From Pelmatolapia mariae (taxonomy: Eukaryota > Chordata > Actinopteri > Cichliformes > Cichlidae), in assembly GCF_036321145.2 (NCBI RefSeq), contig NC_086232.1:17073130-17137129 (forward strand): 64,000 nt of DNA, in the 5' to 3' direction. Position 1 is the first letter of the stretch. Every line of letters begins with the position of its first letter. Positions 51,856 to 63,160 of this stretch are shown here, piece by piece. The notes under the pieces were generated by a model. The model saw only the letters and a list, made by a program, of their open reading frames with translations. It made no database searches and was not told the origin of the DNA. The translations under genes and the position numbers were made by a program.

Positions 51856-53119
51856 AATTAGCCCCTGAGTACCATCATCTTACCCAGAAAGATGGATAGC
51901 TTTGTCGTGGCCAGAAATGTATCAATACTGAAACAAATCCTTTACAAAAAAAAAGAAAAGAAAAAAAGAATTTAAAGTTAAATAATGAAGATACATGCAT
52001 ATTTATTTGTAAGGATTATTTTCAGTAGGTTAGGGCTCAGATTCATTGCATTGTACTGGTTTGATTTTTAGCTTCTTGAGTGGACGCGGTCGCAGTTACT
52101 TTTGACCTAACTTTGGTTCTTCAAGAGAAAGGTGCAGTCCAGCCTTGTGTTGATAAAAGACTGGCTGGAAGTCTAACTGGCTCTTTGAAGGATAATACCA
52201 AACAATGGAGAGAACAGGGGAGATATTTCATGCACACTTGAGTGCACATGCTCTTATTCATTCACTTACTTATGTAAAACTTTCTTTTCTTCTCCTCCCT
52301 CGGACTCTCAGCTCCGTCTGTCCTCAGCCATCTCTCTTGAATGCTTTACTACTAACACTTTTATACTTAATCTCTGTCTTCTCTCCTTACTTACACAGTC
52401 ACCGTCCCGTTGTCTTCTTTCTTCCTTCTCCCATCCTTCATCTGTGTACGTCTAATGCCTTGCCAGTCAGTGCAGCACCGCTAGCATACTGAGAAGGTTC
52501 AAGAGAGACAGGTGGGAGTCAAGACAAGACATGAAGAGGCAGAGGACATCTGGAGCCTGGTTGCTAATTCATTCACAAATGATAAATGAGCTATTTTGCA
52601 CTTGGTAATGGATGAGAGAGGTGCCGACAAACGATAAATGTTCTGACTAAAATATATGTGTCTGCTGTCTGAGACAAAGTCCGAGATAGTTTAAAAATCA
52701 GGATGTGATTTAAGTAAAGGCAGTAAAACATGAAACATCCCTGTTGCCTGTAGTTGTTCATGTTTGCAAATGCTAACTACTACTTGACACTTGAAGAGGT
52801 TTGAGTAAACTGGAAGTGAAGAAGGTTCACCTTCCAAATTAAAACTATGCCTCAGCAGGCAACTACTATAAGGAACACCTTTTACACTGAAGGCAAACAG
52901 TTTCTATTTCTGCTTTGTTTCATGCTTTTCACAGTTTCACTAAAGCTCCGAGAGTACCTGGCGCTTTATGAGAGCACCTTGCAGACAAGTCAGTGACCTC
53001 CATGTAAGCTATGAATGACTGATGCATGCTAGCAACCCAAACAATCACAAGGAGGTTTTATCCAACCGCTTGGGAAATGTAAATTTTTTTCCTAGCAATA
53101 CCAGGGGGTCACACACCAA
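51856..53119. other. unassigned sequence, no gene seen
   Basis: Short frames only. No signature was recognised. Confidence 0.4.
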
Positions 53120-53560
53120 TCTCTGTGGCAATTTTATTCATACAGCACAATTCATTATACTCAAACTCAATGTGCCTAACACAGAAATAAATAAATTATT
53201 TTACAATGACTTTATAATGAATACAGCAAAAAACAATACAAAGAGGTAGAACACACAGACACACAAGTTAACATACACATGTCTGTGTATTTCTGTGAGA
53301 ATAAAACAGTTTTGAGTTTTTTTAGATTTCTGCACATATGTAATTGATCTCAGGTCAGCAGGCAGCTTGTACCAAAAAACAGGACCGCAGTAACTGAAAG
53401 CACCCTCAGCACACTTTAGACCTAATTCTGGAGACAGTTAAAAGAGCTGCATCTGATGACTTGAGAGTTCTAGTTGGGTTATAGATACTGAGCCGATCAG
53501 TAATGCACTGAAGGGCCAAACCACTGAGAGCTTTATGAACTAATAAAATGATTTAAAAGG
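53120..53560. mobile_element. degenerate interspersed repeat, probably LINE-derived
   Basis: It contains 'ttttattcatacagcacaattc', 'gaccgcagtaactgaaagcacc', 'agctgcatctgatgacttgagagttc' and 'accactgagagctttatgaactaataaaatgat'. I recognise this as a common fish repeat whose left part is 'atttatatagcacttttca'. The class is uncertain and no protein is encoded here. Confidence 0.4.
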
Positions 53561-56280
53561 TAATTATAGGCTCCCAGTTCAATACAGAGAGTGATTTACT
53601 TGGAAAGTTTTAAGACTTAAAACTTTAATTTTTAATAAAGCTTATAGTTAAGGGTGGATCAGGTGATATTGAACCTACTCTTTATATGATGAATAAAGTC
53701 TTCAGAATTCACAGCTGAGAAGGCTTACACTGAGGTCATGGCAGTCATTTGATAAGATTGTAGTATTGGAGAAAATATGTTTTTTTGTAATTTATCTAGC
53801 TAATCACAAACTCTTTTCTGGAAGAGAAATGCAATTTCATTACATGTTTTTTTTTCTTTAAAGAAATTCATTTGGTACAGTTTTGGAGGGATTAAGTAGT
53901 TTATCAATGGGTAAAAATAGAAAACCATTATTAGACTGATTACTGTTAATCAGTTAGAGAGATGTAGGATTGTATGGCTATTTCATTATTATAGAAATTA
54001 AGTGTGTTTTTATAGATTTCAAAACTATTTTGTCTTTTCTCAAGTGTGTGACTAATTATTTGTACATCTTTACCTTGTCACTGTTTTTCTCCAGGAAGCT
54101 TTACATGGAACGTGCATTTATAGTTCTAACGGGAGCAATATGATCAGTAATGTGAGAAATTTTCCAGCTTTTTATCACATGATGACAGAACTGATAATAT
54201 GTACTTTGAAAATTCGCTGATAAATGTATCGACTGTGCTGGCATTGATCTAATGCTTGTTAATGGTTTAGTTGGTGTTTATTTTGACAGTTGAACAGAAT
54301 ATTTTGTTATGATAAATGTCAAAAATTATTCAGTTATTTAGACATACCAAAAAAAAAGAAAGTAGAAGCAAAGTAAAACAGGTAGACAGCAAATGTTCAG
54401 CAGTGACCAGATTGCATCGCTCAGCAATGATGACAGTCAATGAGCAAAAGAACTATCAGTCTCTAGGTCTGCATGATTGGGGCTTTAGCATGATGGTCTA
54501 GAACCAGTCTCTATGTGACTGGGATTTTATTAATTCTACATTGTTGTCATGATTGTCACACATCTAAAATAGCAGATAATAATACCACTTTTGTTTTGAA
54601 GGTTACAGCAAGGAATAACTTAGCTTAGGATGAAAATTTGAAAAAAAAAAAAAAAATCACTGATTGTGTGTAAGAGACAAATGTAGCTAAAGCCCGTCTA
54701 GCAGCAAGTCTTGTAACAAAATTAGCAGCTATCTTGAAACAAGACCAGATTATTTTGGAGCCACTATCTAAATAATGGAGATGGAGGCATAATTTTAATT
54801 TTCATGGTCACTAACAGATGAAAACTTCACAGTAACATAAATCATGCTGAATAAAAACTCTTCAAAAAGTCTGGACAAAAAGACAAAAAACGTGTTTTTT
54901 TTTCCTCATCAAGATATAGTTGTACAATACATGCGCACTGTTTCCCAACTGTTCAGCTTCATTACGAGCTCGATGCAAGGTGGACACCATCCTACTCATA
55001 CCACACGAGCACTGGAACAAATCCAGTGTCGAATGTGAATCTCCACTGTTTGCATGTGTAATTGCAACATCATGATGGACAATATGTGGATATATATTGA
55101 AGTTTTGCAGACACATGATTGCTAACCAACTGAGGTTAACTTATTTGCCATTTTGGGTGTTGAACAATCATGGTGTCATTGCAGGGTCATGTGTGGTCGT
55201 TTTAACTGTTTAGCGTTATGGCTGGGCTATCCTAAAAAGTAGCCAAACTGGGTTGGCAGGTTCGAATTTTCAGCCAGTGCCAGTGACTTTGGTTAGCCGG
55301 CTGGGCACAGATATCTGCTAAGCAATGCTTAGAAACATTCAAATACAGCATCTTCCTGATTAGGTTGTCAGCATTAATGACACAGTGAACCATGTTTTTT
55401 AAAAAAACAACTTTCAAAAAGCACCAATGCCACAAACATAGTTGAAAAGATGCAGTTTAGTGACTCGAATGAGCAGAAATATTACTCAGACAGCTCTATC
55501 AGCCAGCTCTCTGTAAAACCACCCATACATAATAATTGGTACATTTAAGCATTAATACAATAGGAATTGGTACTTATAAAAATACATTTCTCCCTCTACA
55601 GCAGTCCCAGCAGGGAAAGTGCCAGTTATTATTATGTGTCATTTATTTTTTTCTGTATAGGTGGGCATTTTAACACTGGGTCTTTGGGGATTCACTCACT
55701 TTTGGAGCCAGCCTCAGGTAGACATTTGAGGAACTGCAGTTTTTTGCCATTTAAGCTTCATTCTTCTTCCCAGGAGTTTGCTGCTTGCTGGAGAAACTGG
55801 GGGGGGGGGGGGAACCTGACTCTGTCCAAAGTTCAAATCACCACTTCTTAATTTGTATTTTATCTTTCTTTTTTATTTGCCATAATATGCATAAAATCAT
55901 ACAAATGGTTATTTGTGTTTACTCCGTTAAAAAAAGAAAGACTGTAAACAGCTCCTAACTTGTTGAATCACTATCTATACTTAAAAAATGTTTACAAAAC
56001 TGGATTGATAGATTCATTTGTGACTCCTCACTGGTGTTTAGTTCTGATAGAGTTAAAGGATGTGCTTTGAAATCACTTATGCAGGGAAAAAAAGAAAAGA
56101 AATTGTTCCCAGACGTGACCCATTTCATTTTAATGCCTACTTGGCTACACTTTCCTACATTGTGATATTTTTTCTTTTCAAACCAGGCTTCAAGGCATAA
56201 AGAGCAGGAAACTGTAAGGAATGAGTAACCAAGCTGTGGCCCGTGTCATGCTGTCTCGCCTTAGTGGATTGTAATGAGAA
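53561..56280. other. unassigned sequence; G14 run at 55799-55812
   Basis: No gene was recognised. A homopolymer G run and several A runs are present. Confidence 0.4.
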
Positions 56281-56604
56281 CTATGCCCCTGCATCATAAT
56301 CACCGGTGACCCTCACGCTAAGACTTGATTGGCTCCTCTGTGGCCTCCTGGGTGTCCTCTGAACAAGGTCCTGACCGTCCACTGCTTCGGACCTGACCAG
56401 AATATTCATGAATGTGTATGTATGGAGGCTTATATTGGTTTGTCTAAATAACCCAGGGTGCTGCTGCCAGGGGAGAAGTCCAGGTCGAAGTGATGGGTTT
56501 CTGATGGATGTGTTCAGCTTCTGCGTGTATGTATGTGTGTGGTTTGGTTTCTCTCCTAAACCATCAATGAGTTGATAAACTAATTTGGCTTGGATTTGTC
56601 TTAC

Positions 56605-56757
56605 CTGCCAATACTGCAAACGCTCTTCAAGAATCAATGAATAGAGGTTCAGGCACGACTCTTTCAGAGTGAACCTGCTTCCTCCGTGATGCTGCTGTAT
56701 AATGACATCACGCTGCTGAGGGGATTCGTGTAAACGGAACCATATGGCTGTGAGCAC
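56605..56757 (-). other. possible exon with consensus splice donor (unconfirmed)
   Basis: On the minus strand, an open stretch of about 50 codons, containing FRLHESPQQRD, SRFTLKESCLNLY and LILEERLQYWQ, ends exactly at CAG|GTAAGA (the donor after 56605). The amino-acid composition is protein-like, without the stretches of low complexity seen in neighbouring frames. The same frame continues through the donor without a stop, giving 158 codons (56281-56757). No strong acceptor with a pyrimidine tract was found upstream, and I do not recognise the peptide. It may equally be chance. Confidence 0.2.
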
Positions 56758-56989
56758 CTCTGCTTTCTGTCAACCTGTTATTGCTCCCCACTACTCATCT
56801 AATGTGCACATGCTTAGATGTTCTGCCATTGTTGTGAATGTTAGCAAAGCGACTATAGCTCATACGGTAATATCACACCACCTGTCGGGAAGGTTAATTG
56901 TTCCGAGGGAAACTCTCAGAGCTCATTTTATTCACTCTGTTGGCTTTTTAATATGTATCTGTTTATTGGCTGAATGAAGAAACTCGTGG

Positions 56990-57470
56990 TATTTAGATTT
57001 TGTAATAGCATGAAATAGCAGGGGATTCGTGCTGAAATAATTGTGTATGTATGTGTTCCCGTATATCAGTGTGTACTTTTAATGCTCATTAAAATATTCA
57101 TTATTATTTCTATTTGAATATCGTTTACGATCATAAAGCTTCTGGTTGTTTCGTCTCTTCTCATAAAGGCGGTAGACGCATTATTCATGTTTTCCGAGGT
57201 TACACACGGCACCAAAATTCCCACAGCCATCACTGCATTTGTTTTGCTGAGAGGAATACAAATGTGCTGTGTCTGGCACCCACAGAGATGCTCTGAACCA
57301 CAGTAGGAATCACACATCCAAACTACATTTGAATTTGCAAGTCTCTCTCCAGGCTGGAAACAACACCTCTGGGTCATTTTTCTATGAAAATTTTTTGACG
57401 GGCACGGAGGAATGGAGTTGTGTTTTTGACAACTACAAACGCTACACCAACCCATCCTGTCATCTTTGAC
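56990..57470. promoter_or_regulatory. candidate regulatory block with homeodomain motif pair
   Basis: There is no repeat signature. TTTACGATCATAAA (57124-57137) contains TTTACGA and, inverted, TTTATGA, both posterior HOX/CDX-type cores, back to back. The assignment is from motif knowledge only. Confidence 0.25.
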
Positions 57471-57929
57471 ATATATAATTTATTATTTACATTTATTAAA
57501 ATGAAGACATCAATATGTGGTGTCTTAAAGTGATTAGTCACTCTATTATTTAGTGTCTTGACCAGCATCAGAGGGACTTTAGCACAGTTGCCCCGTGGAG
57601 AACATCTTATCTATCTCACACTTTTACCCCGGTGTGGGAATATATCCTATAAGTTAAAGCTGCAATTTAGATTATTAATGTCTTTTTTAACAATAAATCA
57701 ATATTAAAAATTAGACTGCAGGAAACTGTGACCAGACAGTAAAGTTCAGCTTAACTCCATGTGTCGCTTTAGATGCTTACAGCTTTTTGTTTTGGTTTGT
57801 GTGACTCTGTTTTTGTTCAGTCTTGTGGATATACAGGTTTTCATAGGCCTCTATGCAAACCTGTGAGTAACTAGGTATACCTCATCATTCCACTGAATGA
57901 GTGCCTTATAAAAACACTAATACATTTCT
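57471..57929. other. unassigned sequence
   Basis: No signature was recognised. Confidence 0.35.
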
Positions 57930-58565
57930 TGTTGTGGAGCAATTTTGACCCACTCGTTTTTACAGCGCTGCTTCCGTTCACTGAGGTTTGCATCCATTTG
58001 TTTACACACAGCTCTCTTAACCCTCTCAGGCTCAAATTAAGTTTTTGTTGCTAATGCACAACCAAGTCCTGCAGTGGTACTTCTGAGTAAAAAAAACTCA
58101 TAAAATATGTATGTGGGGTAATCAGGTTGTTAGTTTTTAACTGTTGCAAATCGGCAATGCCTGCCTCGAGAGGGTTAAGGTTCCATCGCTCCTGTGCTTG
58201 GGATCATTGTCCTCTTGCATGAATCAGTTTTGACCAACCTTTGGCTGTCAGACACACGGCCTCACATTTGACTCGAAAATACTTTAATATTCAGAGGTTT
58301 CATGGTCAACTCAATGACTGCAAGGTGCCCAGGTCTGGTCACTGTCATCACCCATCCACCACCGTGCTTAATAATTGGTATGCCTATAACATTGTTTATT
58401 ATGACCACACATCCCCACTTTAGTCCTGTCTGTCTAAAAGACATTGTTCCAGAAGTCTTTTCCCTTGTTGTGTTCTTGTTCTTTGCAAACCTAACCCAGG
58501 CTGCCATGTTCTTCTTAGAGAGAAGAACATGGCCTGGAAGCAGCAACAAACAAGCCATATGTACA
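57930..58565 (-). mobile_element. Tc1-like transposon (family A) carrying a MITE
   Basis: Minus-strand pieces run from the C-terminal region ('ttgtggagcaattttgacccactcg', near 57935) to PGHLAVIELTMKPLNIKVFSSQM near 58265-58340, IKHGGGWVMT near 58350-58380 and LLSKKNMAAWVRFAKNKN near 58480-58520. The order and wording match the Tc1 catalytic half; frameshifts, stops and a deleted QDNDPKH region inactivate it. A 154-bp insert with TTAA at both edges interrupts it at 58021-58174. Confidence 0.8.
58021..58174. mobile_element. 154-bp piggyBac-like MITE at a duplicated TTAA
   Basis: TTAA stands at 58017-58020 and 58175-58178. The ends are inverted: CCCTCTC at the left edge and GAGAGGG at the right. 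The flanks CTCTC-TTAA and TTAA-GGTTCC join to give the site found uninterrupted in the family A copy at 35737-35746. TTAA duplication with CCC-starting ends is the piggyBac signature. It is non-coding. Confidence 0.8.
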
Positions 58566-61129
58566 GTCTTTATCTAACTGTACCACACAGACAAGGCAGG
58601 CAAACAGCTGATGAGGGAAGTGCGGCATTGTGGAGTTGTGCTGTCCTTCAGTAAGTGGAGACAAAAACAAAAAAAACACTGAGAGAGAGCTAAGAAGCGG
58701 AAGAAATGTGAAAGATTTCTGAAGTGGACAGTGAGCCATGTACAAATGAATGTTAATATTACTCACTGCATGCCAGAAGTGTGAATAGTATACACACCAT
58801 AACAACAGTATCATGAGAGAGTATGTGCACATTGTGCCAAGTGTCCAAAAAGAGTCAGTTGGTGTATCTGCCAACAGAACGCAAAACATTCTTTCCAGAT
58901 GTAACCTCTCATTTTTTTAATGAGCGGCCAAATCTTCATACCTGCTACCACTGTTTCAGGTTCACAGTTCAGCACCTGCAGCTTATGTTACCTGCAGTTG
59001 CATCAGATGTCAGCCTTGGTCATTTGACTCATGATACATGGATATAAAATGTGCAGTATATGTTATAAAAATCTCTGCTAAGCGGATAGTTGCCTTGTTT
59101 TATTTTTAATTATTTTCTGACAGATAATATTAAAACAGGCACATTACGGCTTTGTCAGCAGGCAATATGCACTGATGTCAAAAGCAGAAAGGCTTCTTTC
59201 ACTAACTGCAATAAACACAAGCCTGGCTGATATTCTCATACATCATTAACTTTTGGTTATATCTATTGTAGATATAATTTGTGCCTTAGCGGCTGGATTC
59301 AGGCATGAGTTATGGTTAAAGACACATCACATTATCTCGGCTAAATATAAGTGAGATGGATTGAGGGAAAGAAGATGCAGCGATGAGAAATCCTGGAACT
59401 TTCCATTTGGTGTCGCTGGGATCTGTGACTTTCACAGCTGTGCCTTCCAGTGGCTTAAAAAAAAGGCTGTTTAAATGTAACACTTAATCCTAACAGGAAA
59501 CCTGTCTTTCCTCTGTCAAGTCTGTGGCAAGCTGGTTTTAACACACGAGATAATCAACGCGATTTGTATTTTCTTCCATATATTTGTGTAGATTTTGTGT
59601 TTGCAGTGTATTGAAATCTGGTTGGGTGTCGCTAAACGGTGCGTACATACAGAATATCATGCATCGCTCGCTCAATTTTCTCAACGCCTCAAATGCAAAT
59701 GAGCCCATTTGATGTAGTGGTTGTTCAAAAGATATTGTAGAGGCAAGGAGATTGGTTACCGAGGTTGATAATTAAAAATGGGAGACTCTTCCCTCGCCTT
59801 CCTGTGTTTATAAGCAACTGAACAAAATTCTCCTCAGAAATTATCTGAGTTGGCAGACGGACAGATGAATACGTCTGGTAGTTAAAAGGAAAAGCAGCCA
59901 CGCACTGTTTCAATATGTGTCAGAACAAGATGGTAGCTTTCTGCAAGCCTCCATTACAAGGCTTTACTAATCCAAACATGCAAATCTGTGTCTAAAAAGC
60001 GCTTTTATGCATAATCCTAACACAATTTCTATGGTATTAAGATGGGGCAACAAGAAAAAGACTGGTTGCCAATACAGTATCAGTATGTCAGCTCTTTATT
60101 GAGCCATACTGTAGCACAGAGCTAAGCAAACTGCAGCAGAAAGCACACAGGAAAGCATGCATCACGATTTTCAAAATACTGCTGTACTGGAGAAGCACCC
60201 AAAACAAAAAGTAATATTTCATTCTTGCAGTGATTTGAGTCTTTATCACGGTGAGCACTCATCGGCTGGCACACAGAGTCGTGGTTAATAAGTTCAAGAA
60301 ATCAGCAAGGAATTTCACATTGATTTTCCACTTGAACTGTGTCAGTGTAGCTGATTATTTTCTAACAGCAGTGGGTTTGATTGCAGGGATCAACATCACA
60401 TTGCCCAATACTTCAGTCCTCTTTAACAAACACGCAGGAGCCTTGATTTAACCAAAGAACGCTTCGAGCTTAATTCATGATTAAAGACCGAGTCTCTAAA
60501 GTAAGGAGAGGCTTGCAAGTTCATTTATATAGCACAAATTCCTTCTATAAAAGGCACTTATGTGACTGATATAATGCATTAAAAGGAAACTGCGGGGAAT
60601 GAGTAAGATGCAAACCACCGCCAGCTTCACCTGTTCTGACATTTCTGAATGTGCACAGTTCGGAAATAGGTGTCTCTGAATGAATGCTCTCGTATTCCCT
60701 TTTAATGGCGGCTTGAATTCCTCTCATGACAATGTGTTATTATGCAGCTAATTTGCATCAGCAACTCACTTTCACTGGTAATATTCAGCGACAATGCAGG
60801 ATGCAGTGTGGCATTCACACACTCTAAGGGAAAACTAAAGGCATTGTGAAATAATGGGTGGTAAAAGAAAGTGCTTACATTACAGGCTGATATTTACATC
60901 CTGTCTCCTAACCATGAGCTTCCCTCAGCTATAGTTGTTTTGCCTGGCATTAGATCACACTGGTTTCTCTAACAATAATTAAATAAATAATCATAACAAT
61001 AAATACACAGTTGTTCTCACAGCTGCACTTAAAATGATAAATATGATATTCACTTTTTGTTTTGGTTTCAAGTCTTATTTTCAGCTTCTTTAAATATGTG
61101 AATGTTCTGCTGCGAGTCATTCAACTCCA
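58566..61129. other. repeat-poor sequence with octamer-containing blocks
   Basis: No gene was recognised. A palindromic CTCAAATGCAAATGAG (59688-59703) and an ATTTGCAT (60751-60758) give POU-octamer cores in two otherwise unremarkable blocks (59570-59910 and 60570-60800). These are the strongest candidates for conserved non-coding elements by appearance alone. Confidence 0.35.
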
Positions 61130-62000
61130 GTGATGGCCATAAATCCCTCATCCGTGCTCCAGGGGACACTGTTATGTCGGGAAACGGTTACCAAATTAAC
61201 ATCTCTAAATCAAAACTGTATTTACACTGCTTATGATTTTCCCTCAGACACGCCGCGAGTGTTTAAATAAATCACGTGAGTTTAAAATATTACTGCGAGG
61301 CTACGAGACTTACAAGAAGTTCCGCGGTGACTCTGAGACAAATTTACTCACGAATGGTGACATTTCAAAAGAGTGATGCAAGCTGACACCGCAACCCTGC
61401 CCTTTCCTGCGCGATTCAGCTCGATTTGTTACAATTATAATTCACTGCCCAGAGAGCGGGGCAGACGTGCGTGTGCACGTGTGTTGTGAAGTACAAATGC
61501 CACCACGGTACGAACAGACCGGTTACAATATGTTAGGATGAATACCTCGCAGCGCATACCGCAGACAACAGTTCATTACTGCCTGATTACCATATGCTTG
61601 TGAGACGGCGGGTTCAAACCTGGTTCAGATCCAGCCGGTGATTCATGTCCGACCTGATTTCACTCCGCTGTGCGCTGTTTACAGCAACAATGGAAGGTGT
61701 TTTCAATCAGTGACACAAAACGTCTTTAAATCTCGCTAATTGCGCGGGATGATGAAAATCACATTTCCTCTGCACTGGCCTGTTTGGGGGGTGGTGGACC
61801 AGATTCAAAGCTGGTGAACGGATACGTGCCAGCTAGTAGCAGGTGATGTCAAATCGAGTAAGTCCTTTCGGTTAGAAAGACGAGAGAGGGAGCAAGGCCA
61901 TCTGTGCTTGTAGAGATTTAGAAAGAAACGAACAGAGGTTTACAAATCTGACTTTGTAAAGATGTAGTCGGTTTGATTTGCCCGAGACTGCGTGAGTGCG
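61130..62000. promoter_or_regulatory. CpG-richer, repeat-free block
   Basis: CG dinucleotides are visibly denser here than in the rest of the window (for example around 61250-61270, 61310-61330, 61400-61470 and 61540-61680). No start codon with a long frame was found. It could be an unmethylated promoter-proximal or enhancer region. A B-box-like GGTTCAAACC at 61610-61619 lacks a foldable tRNA around it. Confidence 0.25.
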
Positions 62001-62135
62001 CGCGTGTATTGTATGATGAGACATATTACTGTAGACCAATCTGGGTATTAGGAAAGTAGTAGTCATGGTTAGGATTGGAGTAAGTCTCCATGAATGTAAG
62101 CCAGTGTTCTTTTCGTTTGAACTGCATGGAACCAT

Positions 62136-62296
<161 letters not shown>

Positions 62297-63027
62297 CTGC
62301 GTCCCATGTATTCGTTAACTAGCAGTGGTTCGACGCCTACACAGACACGATACAGACGCTAAAAGATTAACAGCGTGTCACTGTCACATGATTCAAATTT
62401 CTCTGCATTATGAATGTAAGGATGAGTTTAAAAATACACAAGACTGTGAATTATGCAGCCACACTCTGTGGTTGTGCAGCTTCGAGTCAAAAAGCCTCTC
62501 AGTGAGTAATGTGGCAAATGTGACTGAGGAGAGCACCAGGCTGGAGGTGAAATGTGTGACATGAAACAGCATTCACGTTCTGTTCAAGTGCTCCAAAAAC
62601 CTTTGGCACAGTTTATTTCATAGCAGAGGGGTGGGGGGCAATTAGTTTATTAAGAGCAGTGGAATAATTAGGCGGAGAGAATATACCACCCGTGGCGAGT
62701 GTAAATAAGGCAATTTATTTGCTATCATGCAGCTGTATTCTTGTGCGCTAAACTCCCCAAAACTCCAGAAAGCGATAGTATACTTTAATGAGCACTATCC
62801 TTTTGCTTTTTTTTTATTCTTTACACCCTCTGCAAATGAATTGTTCTTAGACTAATTCTTGATAACTGATTTTTAGCTGAAAGCTCAACATACTTTGTGG
62901 GGTGTGCCTTAAACAATGCCTTTTCTATTCACCCCAATCATACATATATATATTACTCAAAACTATCTCATTTTGATTCATTATGGGATGCTGCCTGAAA
63001 TTCTCATTGTCAAATGAGGCAAACAGT

Positions 63028-63028
<1 letters not shown>
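62297..63028. other. unassigned sequence between two GT tracts
   Basis: No gene was recognised. Near 62440-62510 there are non-repetitive words without a domain. Confidence 0.35.

Positions 63029-63123
<95 letters not shown>
63029..63123. repeat. (GT)n(GA)n microsatellite
   Basis: About 40 GT units pass into about 7 GA units. Confidence 0.97.
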
Positions 63124-63144
63124 GTGCTGGGTGCATGTGTGTAT

Positions 63145-63160
63145 GCTGCCACCTAGTGAC
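63145..63160 (-). promoter_or_regulatory. CTCF-like motif
   Basis: GCTGCCACCTAGTGAC matches the reverse form of the vertebrate CTCF core (CTGCCNCCTAGTGG type) with one or two differences. The motif family is established knowledge; occupancy here is inference. Confidence 0.35.

Noticed and set aside
56281..56757. 158-codon gene on the minus strand
   Set aside because: The right-hand third runs through a consensus splice donor into His-Thr-rich low complexity from a TGTG stretch. Only the part before the donor is kept as a weak exon candidate.
61600..61640. tRNA gene suggested by GGTTCAAACC
   Set aside because: The flanking bases do not form a T-arm stem, and there is no A-box or acceptor stem upstream.
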